In this document: one piece after another, positions 7,334 to 15,000 of the stretch
Position numbering within the stretch: position 1 is the stretch's first letter
How the letters are laid out: the number at the start of each line of letters is the position of its first letter
Assembly (NCBI GenBank): GCA_029820995.1
Contig: JALGUG010000022.1
Location: forward strand, 1-33,221
DNA: 33,221 nt
Direction of reading: 5' to 3'
From: Candidatus Zipacnadia bacterium
GTDB taxonomy: Bacteria; Armatimonadota; Zipacnadia; JALGUG01
Notes under the pieces: generated by a model
What the model saw: only the letters and a program-made list of their open reading frames with translations
What the model was told of the DNA's origin: nothing
The model's database searches: none
Position numbers and translations under genes: made by a program

Positions 7334-7540
7334 CTATCTGCCGGGATCTCCGGGAGCGGGCGCGGGGACAATGTCCTCGATGTCCAGTTCTCCCGGCTCC
7401 ACGGTGATTGTCGCGTTGCCGTAGATCGGCACGTCGGCCTCGATCTTCGCCCCGCCGAAGCGGCAGCTTGTGAGGCACGCAACCAGCACCAGCCCCACCA
7501 GGATTCCGACCAGAACAGCGACGATATCCCACTCCTTCAT
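7334..7540 (-). CDS. Small lipoprotein-like membrane protein
   Basis: 68 residues. MKEWD is followed by a hydrophobic segment IVAVLVGILVGLVLVACL and then LTSC, which fits a lipobox with Cys as the lipidated residue; the ~45-residue remainder is acidic and ends in APAPGDPGR. ATG 7540 has GGAGGAGGG upstream, so this start is better than the GTG/ATG further out. It could be an outer-membrane lipoprotein acting in lysis (o-spanin-like), superinfection exclusion or surface modification; size and architecture fit several of these. It lies between two inverted repeats and has no coupling to its neighbours, so it may be an independent insertion. Confidence 0.65.
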   Translation of the reverse strand: MKEWDIVAVLVGILVGLVLVACLTSCRFGGAKIEADVPIYGNATITVEPGELDIEDIVPAPAPGDPGR

Positions 7541-7559
7541 CGTTCTTCCCTCCTCCGAT

Positions 7560-7585
7560 CTGTGTTCATCTGCGTCCATCTGCGG
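7560..7585. repeat. CGCAGATGGACGCAGATG-type repeat (inverted copy)
   Basis: Opposite-orientation partner of 7304-7330, just upstream of the lipoprotein gene and directly after the stop of the phosphoesterase gene. Confidence 0.6.
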
Positions 7586-8383
7586 CTACCCGTCGAGTCT
7601 CACATAGTCCCGCTTGCCGTTCGTCCACGTGCCGCTGTTGAACACGTCCACATGCTCCTCGCTCACGCGACGCATCCAGTAGTCCCACTGGTGGGTGTGG
7701 CCGAACACGGCGGTCTGACATCCCATCGCTCGCGCCCGCAGCGCCACCAGGGGCACGTAGCGTTCATTCCCGCCGTGCCGGCCCGTCCCGCCGATCCACC
7801 GCGCCAGCCGTTCACCCCAGAGGTCAACGTCCCGGTGGACGCGCCGTTCCAGCCAGCCCGCCACCCACGTGATCACGCGGGAGGTGCGGGGGAAGCGGCT
7901 GATGAGGGGATCGTGCGCGTGTCCGTGCTCGATCCACACGCACGGGGGCTGACGTGAGGGGACAGGACCCTTAGGCTGTTGGGGGTCCTGTCCGCTTCTC
8001 CCCGTGCGCGCGGGGACATGCGGAGGGGGACAGGACCCTGAACGGATCAGGGGCCCAGTCCCCAGCGCCACCCGAGCGTGAGGCAGCACGCGCACGCCCT
8101 GGATCGTGTGTCCCACCAGGTCCCAGTCGTGGTTCCCGGCGACGTAGACGTCCACCAGCTCGAACAGCGCCCGGATGACCGGCCCGTGCGCGGCGAGGAT
8201 CGATCTGTAGTCGGCCTGCCACAGATCGAACACGTCGCCGGCCAGCACAACGCGGTCGCCGTTGCGCTTCCACTGGTCGATCTTGTCCATCAGCTCCCAG
8301 TCGGCCAGGCCGTCAGCCGGCCCGAAGTCATCGGCCTTTGAGCCGTCTGAGAAGTGCAGGTCACTCAATGCGATCCTTGCCAT
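7586..8383 (-). CDS. Calcineurin-like metallophosphoesterase (LpxH-like)
   Basis: 265 residues. The two-metal signature is complete: DLH (8-10), GDVFD (49-53), GNHD (83-86), HGH (153-155) and GHTH near residue 235. The length and cytoplasmic form resemble UDP-2,3-diacylglucosamine pyrophosphatases and related phosphoesterases. It could act on a nucleotide-sugar or lipid-sugar substrate of the glycan pathway (inference). Residues about 108-146, between the GNHD and HGH motifs, come from two palindromic elements (7958-7993 and 8026-8063); they interrupt the domain in frame without removing metal ligands. ATG 8383 has GGAGC upstream. Confidence 0.85.
   Translation of the reverse strand: MARIALSDLHFSDGSKADDFGPADGLADWELMDKIDQWKRNGDRVVLAGDVFDLWQADYRSILAAHGPVIRALFELVDVYVAGNHDWDLVGHTIQGVRVLPHARVALGTGPLIRSGSCPPPHVPARTGRSGQDPQQPKGPVPSRQPPCVWIEHGHAHDPLISRFPRTSRVITWVAGWLERRVHRDVDLWGERLARWIGGTGRHGGNERYVPLVALRARAMGCQTAVFGHTHQWDYWMRRVSEEHVDVFNSGTWTNGKRDYVRLDG
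7958..7993. repeat. PAL copy inside phosphoesterase
   Basis: GGGGACAGGACCC arm with partner GGGTCCTGTCC; encodes GQDPQQPKGPVPS in the protein. Confidence 0.85.
8026..8063. repeat. PAL copy inside phosphoesterase
   Basis: Arms GGGGACAGGACCC and GGGCCCAGTCCCC, 32 bp from the preceding copy; translated as GTGPLIRSGSCPP. Confidence 0.85.
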
Positions 8384-8400
8384 AGTCGCTCCGCTCCAGT

Positions 8401-8428
8401 AGTCAGCAGTCAGTGGTCAGCAGTGAGC
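8401..8428. repeat. AGCAGT-type tandem at the 3' end of the glycosyltransferase
   Basis: Short CAGCAGTCAGTGGTCAGCAGTGAG units; the TGA stop of the 872-residue protein falls inside. Related units at 9277-9317 and 15909-15973. Confidence 0.6.
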
Positions 8429-11028
8429 CGGTCTGCGCCCATCTGCCGGCCAATCTCCGATTGGCCCGTAAGGTCGCCTGAGCGACCGACGTCATCCTGC
8501 GGCTGCCTTTGTCCGTAGTAGTCCAGCAACCGGCGCACCATCTTGTCCCGCACCTTGTAGTGGCCCGGCCGCAGGGAGTTGGAGCGGGCGTCCTCCTTCC
8601 CCACCTGCTGCCATCGGCCGGACAGGCAGCCGGGGAGCAGGTGCCCCCCGAGCTTGCCCCGGCTGATCGAGAGGCTCACATAGAGGTCGTCCTCCGCCTG
8701 TAGCACGCCGGGGATGGCGCCGGGCACATCGCGGAGCTGCTCGCGTCGAAACAGCATGAAGCGTCCCTTGACGATGTCCACTGGCGTATCGTGCTTCACG
8801 CGGCCGTTGTAGTGGCGGGCGTCCTTGTAGGTCTTGCCTTCCTGGAGGCGCACGCCGAACATGCCCACGATGCCGTCGGGGCACAGCGTGCGGTGCGCGG
8901 TGACGGCGTCCGCCAGGACGCGCGGATCCTTGAACATCAGGTCATCGTCCAGGGAGCAGACGTATTCCGTCTGGCAGTGCGTCGCCAGTTGCCAGCGGGG
9001 GAAGCACCCGAGGTTGCGGCTGGAGTAGACGGCGAGGTCCACCAGCGGGTGCGCCTCGATGGGCATCATCGGCCCGTTCGCCGGCCTGATCTTCAGCCCA
9101 CCCTCCTCGCCGAACCCGTTGTCCCAGACCACGACGCGCGGCCTCGCGGTCTGCTGTTGGAGGCAGTTCAGCAGGAGCATGATGTTCTCGGCCCGCTGCC
9201 AGTTGAGGAGAACGACGGTGACGGACGATTGCGGATTGCGGATTGCGGATTGCGGATTAGCGGCAGGGCGGCGCGCCTGCTTACTGCTCACTGCTGACTG
9301 CTTACTGCCTGCTGCCTTGAGCCGTTCCCCGGCCTTCCTGCGTTCGGCGTCCTCGATCTGGAGGGCGTCGGCCGTGGGGTTGACGACGATCCGGCCTCCT
9401 TGGGCGAGGAGCCCCTTGGCAGCGGCCCGACACTCCTCCGCCAACTCGCCGCCGATCGTGATCAGGTCGAAGGGCGCCTGCCCTTTCAGGAAGCCTGCTT
9501 GAACGGGGTTCGTCCAGGCTTCGAGGGTGGTTTGATGCAGCTTCACGCGGAGGCGTTTGCACAGGCCGCGCCAGTTCTGCGTGCGGTGCGGGAACCACTC
9601 CAGGGCGGTGATCTCGGCGTTGGGCAGGGCTTCGCGCAGCATGAGCGTGCTCTCGCCAGGACGCCATTGCAGAATGCGTAAGGGGGCAGGGACCTTAACG
9701 TCTTTAGGGTCCCTGTCCCCCTCGCTGGGCGCGGGGCCGGTTGAAGGGGACAGGACCCTGGACGGACTTAAGGGTCCAGTCCCCAACTCCGCGAGCCAGG
9801 CGTGGTCGGGGTGGGGCTCTGTGATTGGGGCGCTACGGCCCAGCAGGTGGGTCCAGATCATGTCCTCGCGCGGGGGATCGCAGGGCCGGTATGACCCAGC
9901 CTGGGCTGCAGCATCCCGCGCCTGCGCGGTGATCCGGCGGGCCTGCTCTCTGCCCAGACGCGCGTCGCAGAAGTCCCGGAAGCGGAGGTCGAACGCCTCG
10001 TCGCTGAGCAGCGCCGCCATCGACCAGCAGACGTTCTTCCAGGTCTCCACGCCGGCGTTCGGCACGGGGTTGGCGTTGCGGTAGTGGTGATGGGTGGCCA
10101 GGTCGCGGCTGACCAGGACGGGGATGTCCAGCAGAAACGCCTTCACGGCGATGGCCTGTTCGCTGAACCCCCACCTGCCGGCCACGTCATCCCACAGCCG
10201 CCCGGTCGGCGCCATGAGACGCTCGATGGCCCGGCGCCCGAACACGTAGCAGGCGCCCATCGGGCAGGGGACGCGCGCCCATTCTGGGGACTGGACCCTT
10301 AGGCCGTTGGGGTCCTGTCCCCTTGCGTGTCCAGGATCCGCATCGGTTGACGGGGATAGGACCGGGGGGGACAGGGACCCTAAAGGAGTTGAGGTCCCTG
10401 TCCCCTTACGGGGTCCAGTCCCCGGCTTGGCGTAGATGCGATACTTCGGCTGGAGGCCGTAGCCGCTGTTCCAGTGCATGTCCGCCCCCCAGGCGCGGAA
10501 GGGGCGCTCGTCGCCGGCCTTCACCTTCCCCGCCTTCACCTGGGGGTGGTCCTCGCCAAACCACCAGCCCTTGGCCTTGCTGGTGACGATGGCGGGCGAT
10601 TCCAGGGCCTTGGCCGCCAGGGCTTCCATCACACCCTCGGGGAAGCGCATGTGTCCATCGTGGAAGGACACCACGTCCGCGCCCCACTGAAGGGCCACGG
10701 CCAGGCCGGCGTTGCGCGCGCGGCCCACGCCCTGGGGTTTGTCGTGACGCACGACGCGCAAGGTGTAAGGGGACAGGCCCCCTGACGGACTTAAGGGGCC
10801 AGTCCCCAGCCCTTCACACGATCCGTCCGTCGAGCCGTCGTCCACCACCACGATGAGCAGCTCGGAGGGGGACAGGGACGAGGGGGACAGGGACCCTAAA
10901 GGAGTTGAGGTCCCTGTCCCCTTACAGGTCCCGGTCCCCTTTCCCCGCATGGATTCCGCCATGCTGGCGACGGTGGCCGCCACCTCCGCCCCTTCGTTGT
11001 ACGCTGTGATAACGGTTGCGATCTTCAC
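8410..11028 (-). CDS. Three-domain protein: DxH glycosyltransferase, methyltransferase-like, glycosyltransferase
   Basis: 872 residues, GTG start at 11028. Domain 1 (about 1-320) is a family 2 GT-A: ITAYNEG, DDGSTDGS (63-70), FHDGHMRFP with a DxH site (124-126), WGFSEQAIAVKAF (286-298) and THHHYR (312-317). This DxH ... WGxE ... H order resembles polypeptide GalNAc-transferases and their bacterial relatives. Domain 2 (about 451-570) looks like a class I methyltransferase: ILQWRPGEST, then ITALEW. Domain 3 (about 602-820) is another family 2 enzyme: VTVVLLNW, VWDNG, CSLDDDL (691-697), QAEDDLYVSLS. Six palindromic elements, a GCGGATT tandem and an AGCAGT tandem are translated in frame, mostly between domains but two inside domain 1. 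The stop lies in a further AGCAGT-type repeat. Activities are inferred from motifs. Confidence 0.75.
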   Translation of the reverse strand: MKIATVITAYNEGAEVAATVASMAESMRGKGTGTCKGTGTSTPLGSLSPSSLSPSELLIVVVDDGSTDGSCEGLGTGPLSPSGGLSPYTLRVVRHDKPQGVGRARNAGLAVALQWGADVVSFHDGHMRFPEGVMEALAAKALESPAIVTSKAKGWWFGEDHPQVKAGKVKAGDERPFRAWGADMHWNSGYGLQPKYRIYAKPGTGPRKGTGTSTPLGSLSPPVLSPSTDADPGHARGQDPNGLRVQSPEWARVPCPMGACYVFGRRAIERLMAPTGRLWDDVAGRWGFSEQAIAVKAFLLDIPVLVSRDLATHHHYRNANPVPNAGVETWKNVCWSMAALLSDEAFDLRFRDFCDARLGREQARRITAQARDAAAQAGSYRPCDPPREDMIWTHLLGRSAPITEPHPDHAWLAELGTGPLSPSRVLSPSTGPAPSEGDRDPKDVKVPAPLRILQWRPGESTLMLREALPNAEITALEWFPHRTQNWRGLCKRLRVKLHQTTLEAWTNPVQAGFLKGQAPFDLITIGGELAEECRAAAKGLLAQGGRIVVNPTADALQIEDAERRKAGERLKAAGSKQSAVSSKQARRPAANPQSAIRNPQSSVTVVLLNWQRAENIMLLLNCLQQQTARPRVVVWDNGFGEEGGLKIRPANGPMMPIEAHPLVDLAVYSSRNLGCFPRWQLATHCQTEYVCSLDDDLMFKDPRVLADAVTAHRTLCPDGIVGMFGVRLQEGKTYKDARHYNGRVKHDTPVDIVKGRFMLFRREQLRDVPGAIPGVLQAEDDLYVSLSISRGKLGGHLLPGCLSGRWQQVGKEDARSNSLRPGHYKVRDKMVRRLLDYYGQRQPQDDVGRSGDLTGQSEIGRQMGADRLTADH
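8448..8487. repeat. Two adjacent small palindromes
   Basis: GGCCAATC-TCC-GATTGGCC (8448-8466) and GGTCGC-CTGA-GCGACC (8472-8487), both perfect, inside the C-terminal codons of the 872-residue protein. The first shares arms with 1637-1653. Confidence 0.55.
9231..9259. repeat. GCGGATT tandem repeat
   Basis: Four consecutive GCGGATT heptamers, translated as NPQSAIRNPQS between domains 2 and 3 of the large glycosyltransferase. Confidence 0.85.
9277..9317. repeat. ACTGCT/TACTGCC tandem (AGCAGT family)
   Basis: Degenerate tandem of ACTGCTC/ACTGCTG units, translated as SKQSAVSSKQ; reverse complement of the AGCAGTGAGC units at 15909-15973. Confidence 0.75.
9682..9720. repeat. PAL copy (domain 1-2 linker)
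   Basis: 39 nt, second type (GGGGCAGGGACC / GGTCCCTGTCCCC); translated as GDRDPKDVKVPAPL directly before domain 2. Confidence 0.85.
9746..9784. repeat. PAL copy (domain 1-2 linker)
   Basis: 39 nt, arms GGGGACAGGACCC / GGGTCCAGTCCCC, translated as GTGPLSPSRVLSPS; only 25 bp from the neighbouring copy. Confidence 0.85.
10286..10322. repeat. PAL copy inside domain 1
   Basis: GGGGACTGGACCC / GGTCCTGTCCCC, translated as GQDPNGLRVQSPE between the DxH and WGFSE parts of domain 1. Confidence 0.85.
10367..10423. repeat. PAL copy plus an extra half-arm inside domain 1
   Basis: Full 39-nt element 10367-10405 followed by GGGGTCCAGTCCCC (10410-10423); translated as GTGPRKGTGTSTPLGSLSPP. Confidence 0.85.
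10769..10807. repeat. PAL copy next to the DDGSTDGS motif
   Basis: 39 nt, translated as GTGPLSPSGGLSP five residues after the nucleotide-binding motif of domain 1. Confidence 0.85.
10866..10940. repeat. Composite PAL cluster near the N terminus
   Basis: One full element (10883-10921) flanked by half-arms GGGGACAGGGAC and GGTCCCGGTCCCC; encodes GKGTGTCKGTGTSTPLGSLS, splitting the first strand-helix unit of domain 1. Confidence 0.8.
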
Positions 11029-11048
11029 ACGCCTGGCTCCCTGGTCGT

Positions 11049-11312
11049 CTATCTGCGTTCTCCGCGTCCATCCGCGGCTCGCCGTCTCTTTGCCCGCATC
11101 TTCGCCAGCATCTTCTTGCGGCAGCCCGAGCAGCCGCGCAGGTCCCGGCGCACGGGTTGCGTGACGGGGACTGGACCCTTAGGCAGTTCAGGGTCCTGTC
11201 CCTCTGTGTGCGCGGAAGGGGACAGGACCCCAGACGGATTAAGGGTCCTGTCCCCCTCGGCCCTGCGACGTCCGCCCGCCGCTTCCATGATCCGTTCGCG
11301 CAGTGTCGTCAT
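11049..11312 (-). CDS. Small basic protein with CxxC, enlarged by two PAL copies
   Basis: 87 residues. The native parts appear to be MTTLRERIMEAAGGRRR at the start and RRDLRGCSGCRKKMLAKMRA plus a basic tail at the end. The 33 or so residues between (GDRTLNPSGVLSPS, GQDPELPKGPVPV) are translations of two palindromic elements, so over a third of the protein is repeat-derived. Without them it would be a ~50-residue protein with one CxxC, possibly a metal-binding or DNA/RNA-binding peptide. ATG 11312. No homologue recognised; it could be a real but degraded gene. Confidence 0.5.
   Translation of the reverse strand: MTTLRERIMEAAGGRRRAEGDRTLNPSGVLSPSAHTEGQDPELPKGPVPVTQPVRRDLRGCSGCRKKMLAKMRAKRRRAADGRGERR
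11051..11078. repeat. Diverged CGCGGATGGACGCGGAGAAC repeat
   Basis: Related to the CGCAGATG repeats at 7304 and 7560; spans the 3' end of the small basic gene. Confidence 0.4.
11166..11202. repeat. PAL copy in the small basic gene
   Basis: GGGGACTGGACCC with partner GGGTCCTGTCCCT; in frame as GQDPELPKGPVPV. Confidence 0.85.
11218..11255. repeat. PAL copy in the small basic gene
   Basis: GGGGACAGGACCC / GGGTCCTGTCCCC, in frame as GDRTLNPSGVLSPS. Confidence 0.85.
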
Positions 11313-11399
11313 GGCTCGTCGGCCTCCATCTGTGCGTCCGCCGATAGCTGGAGAGAATTGACATCAGAGCGTTGTCTGGCTATCATCGAAGTGAGTGCT

Positions 11400-11648
11400 T
11401 CAATCATGGGCAACATGGGTCTGGTTCTTCGTGCCTGAGCCAGGTGGTTCGGGAAACTCGTCTTCGCAAGCCTGCCAGTAAAGAGTCATGCCTTGCTGTC
11501 GTGCTGCGCTGTCGAGGCATGTGGGGCAGAGCACACCGCCGCCATCACTTCGCCCGGTTATGCGCTCCCACAAGTGGTTCTGGACACGGTAGACCGTCGC
11601 ATAGGGTTGTCCGCACCTTTGGCAGACTTCGCATCCTTGCGTCGTCAT
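11400..11648 (-). CDS. Small zinc-ribbon-like protein
   Basis: 82 residues with two Cys pairs: CEVCQRC near residues 6-12 and CPTC near 41-44, separated by YATVYRVQNHLWERITGR. This spacing fits a small zinc-binding domain. Similar short proteins occur in phage genomes, but no function is established here. ATG 11648 overlaps the stop of the upstream gene (ATGA). The C-terminal ~25 residues are acidic then Gly/Ser/Thr-rich. Likely cytoplasmic. Confidence 0.65.
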   Translation of the reverse strand: MTTQGCEVCQRCGQPYATVYRVQNHLWERITGRSDGGGVLCPTCLDSAARQQGMTLYWQACEDEFPEPPGSGTKNQTHVAHD

Positions 11649-12031
11649 GGCTCCGCAACCTCCAGGTCTACGTCAATGCCCAGGGCGGTCAGGGAATCTA
11701 TGGCCTGCTGGGCGGTGATCTTGCCATCCGCCACGCGCTGAACGGTCCTCTCGGCGCAGGCCTCGCGCGCGCCATCGAAGGTCTCCCCCCAGGGACACCG
11801 ACGCAACGGCGGCGGCGTGAAGCTGTTCTCAAGCCCCGGCTTCACCAGCGTCCCGTCCTCCTTGCAATACACGTCCTTGATGGGGAACAGCCACTCCACG
11901 TCGGCATACTCCACCGGCCGGGCGAACACGTAGGGGCAGTAGGCGCAGTGGACGGGCCGGTCCCGGCACGCCGCGCCGTCGGTCCAGGGCCGCTTCTCCA
12001 TGCCGGGCAGTTCTGTTTCTGCTATTGCCAT
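11645..12031 (-). CDS. Cys-rich protein sharing a CRDRPVHC module with 30953-31696
   Basis: 128 residues. The core WTDGAACRDRPVHCAYCPYV, later RRCPWGETFDGAREAC, and a helical end ITAQQAIDSLTALGI match in order the C-terminal half of the protein at 30953-31696 (AACRDRPVHCGWCPFV, NVCPFGITFQAARDA, VSAEDAYRSAVSLGL). Six cysteines in the shared region suggest a metal-binding or disulphide-linked domain. The family is not recognised. It lies directly after the hub/fibre gene (4 bp gap), a usual place for tail-fibre chaperones or tail accessory proteins, and couples to the zinc-ribbon gene. It has no signal peptide, unlike its paralogue. Confidence 0.7.
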   Translation of the reverse strand: MAIAETELPGMEKRPWTDGAACRDRPVHCAYCPYVFARPVEYADVEWLFPIKDVYCKEDGTLVKPGLENSFTPPPLRRCPWGETFDGAREACAERTVQRVADGKITAQQAIDSLTALGIDVDLEVAEP

Positions 12032-12035
12032 GTGT

Positions 12036-15000
12036 CTAATCCCATGAGAGGCTCATGCTCGCAGCACCGACGTCGCACGTGCTGTAGCCCGCGTCTGCGG
12101 TCCACGCCCCTGCCGCAGTCGGCGGGCAGCCGTTACCCAGGGGCGCGGCGGTGAACCGCACGCAGGTGTTCGCAGCGTGAATGTCCAGATACCACACGTT
12201 GTCAGAGCAGTAGAGATCGAACAGCACCAGGGCCTGCGTTGCATACCAGCGGCAATCAGTGCCGACGTCGCGCACCAGGGGCACGACCTGGTTTCCGCGC
12301 CAGCACTGGCCCTTCTTGAAGCCGCCGCAGGTGCCCGCAAGGTTCGTGACGGTGACGGTGACCGTGTTGTCATCGTCGCAGACGCTGCAGTCATCCGGGC
12401 ACGCGGGCGGCGCTTCCGTCGTGGTGCTCGTGGTGGGCGCGGCTGTGGTGGTCGGCGGGGGCGCGGCCGTCGTGGTGGTCGGGGCCGCCGTGGTGGTCGT
12501 AGTCACGCCGGGGCAGAGGGCCTGCGTCACTGTCACCGTGCCGCCGCCGTCGCCGGCGCAGCTATAGGCCCCCTCCGGATCGCAGAAGTCGAACGGATCG
12601 TCGTCCTTGGTCCAGACGGCCTCGCCCACCAGGATCATCCAGCCCATCGCCGGGTGATACGTCAGGTCGGCCAGGCCCATCCAGGGGAGGCCCGAGTAGA
12701 CGGTGCAACGGGCCCCCGTCGAATACGCGCAGCTCCAGTTGTCCGCACAGGCGTCGTTCCAGCAATGATCCAGCCGGAACTCCCCCACAACGGCGCACGC
12801 CTCCGCTGGCGCGGGGTAGCTCTCCCACCGGATCGCGCAGGCATCGCCCGGCGTGGTGCTGGTCGTGCCGCTCACCGGTGGAATGGACCCTGACAGCACC
12901 AGTTCGACAAACCAACTGCTGGCGTCGTCGTCCCAATACACCCTCAGGGTCGTGCCGTCCGCGAGGGTAGCGGCCCACTCGCACGGGCCCGTCTCCCGCA
13001 CGCAGTGCTCCCCGTTGTAGGGGGCGAAGTCCCGCTCCAGGTCCCTGAGGCTCACAATTATGATCTGCCGCATGGGATCGTAGCCGAGGGGGCCGCAAGC
13101 GGCGCCGTGGCAGTCCGAATCCTGCGCCTCCACCAGCCCCTGCCACAGGCACATGAACCCTTCCGGCTGGGACTCGCTTCTGCTCCATTCCACCAGGGCG
13201 GAAAGGCCGTCCCAATTGCCGTTCGCGCACGCGCCTCCTTCGCCGTCGCCGCACTCCCCGGCGAAGTCCAGCCGGTAACAATTCTCCCACAACGCCCGGC
13301 AGTCCTCGCACCACTCCGTCGTGGTGGATGTGGTGGGGCAGGAGGCGCCCGCGTCGCTCACCTCGCAGGTGGCGCCGATGCTGTCCTCGCAGCTCTCATG
13401 GTCGGCGCAGGTGTCGTCCAGGCAGTCAAGCTCCACATAGAAGGCGCTCTGCGGCGTGCAGCCGGGGATGTCTCCCTGTATCCATCTCTTGCGGCAGGAA
13501 GTGCCGCGAGTCACGTTCAGCGTCACGATCCAGCTCGCGCCCGAGTAGGCCAGCTCGATCCACGCATCCTCAAGCTCCAGCCGCCACAGGCAGTAGCTGA
13601 CGTAGGTCAGCGTGTGATCGCCGTTGTAGGGGGCGAGGTCGCCGGCCAGGCCGCACAGCGTCACGTGCAGCGTGTCCGGGATCGCCGGGTCGCAGGCGTT
13701 GCAGTCGCCCAAGGTAGTAGTGGTCGTCGTGGGCAGGGCTACCGTGGTAGTGGAGGGACACTCAACCTCAGCGACCACAACGATACCGTCGCCTCCCACG
13801 CTGCAGTTGTAGGTTCCTACTGGCCCCACGCCCTCGGCCTTTACCCACTTCGCTGCGAACCCGGTGGCGGTAAGCCCGTACACGACAAACCACTCGTTGT
13901 CTACTGGGTCGAACCCCAGCTTGAAAGCCCCCGTTCCGTTCTCCCAGAGGCACCAGTAACTTCCGGATTCCGGCCCGGACGCTCCGCTTACGACAACTGC
14001 GTCCATCGCCGTGTAGTCAGTGCCACCACACGAGTCCGTGAAATCAAGGCTGTAGCAGTTGCCCGTGTGGGGCCGGCAATCCTCCACTTCGTCGTCTTCC
14101 GACCCGCTGCCCGGCCCCACCTGGCAGTCGACGATGTCCTCGCTGAAGCCGAACTCCCTCTCGGCGAACAGGTTCAGGCGCAGCCGCTCCTTGATGGCGC
14201 TGTAGCCTTCCAGCATGAAGAACGTGTTGGCCAGCGTCAGCTCCACGGTGTTCAGTGAGAAATCCCACGTCACTTCCACGGCGTTCAGCGCCAGGCGGCC
14301 CCAGTCCAGGGGATCGGGCCAGCAGGCCTCGGTGGTGCTCGTGGTCGTGGGTGGCGCGGGGGTGCTGGTGGGCGGCGCCTCGGTTGTGAACGGCGCCAGG
14401 CGCGTGACGTTGTAGCGCCTCTGCAGCGTGAGGGAGGCGTCCACACCGTCGCACTCGATCCGCCCCTGCACGCGCACGTCCTTGAGCTGCTCAAGCAACC
14501 GCCCGGCGAGGATGCCCATCGCCGTCTCATCGTCCGGCTGACCCTCCTGGGGCCAGCTCGTGGTGTGCCTGTAGGCGGGGTCGAAGACCTTCAGGGTCCG
14601 CTGGTAGCCCAGGCACACGTAGGCATTGCCCGAAGGGCCGGCCGTCACGGTGAACGGCTGCCTCGCCCAATACCAGCCCCACAGCTTCTCGCCCGGATCC
14701 AGGTCGGCCGCCACGTCCCAGTAGAACATCACGATCCCGGTGCGCAGGTTCACCCGCCAGTTGAAGCCGCCCATCGGCGGGTTCACGATGCCCTTCGCGC
14801 CGGCGTCCGTGCCGCGGTAGATCCGCGCGCCGCTGTAGACGCCGCCCAGGCCGGCCGGGATGCCGCACTCGCATTCGTCCCGCCAGTTCTCGCACGACCC
14901 ACTGAAGCCCACGGGCTTCCAGGTCCACGGCCGGTAGGGCTGCTCTAAGGCGCGGTAGGCGCAGTCCCAGTCCTTCCACGGCTGGTTGACCAACTCCAGC

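Noticed and set aside
8401-11256. Region as a broken pseudogene because of many repeats
   Set aside because: All insertions keep frame and every catalytic motif is intact, so active genes are more likely.
12400-12511. Thr-rich linkers as eukaryotic mucin contamination
   Set aside because: They are in frame in several phage structural genes with the surrounding codon use and GC.
13005-14258. Long rightward open frame of ~417 codons within the hub gene
   Set aside because: Antisense reading of a high-GC gene; no Shine-Dalgarno, low-complexity Arg/Val/Gly composition, and conserved modules are on the other strand.
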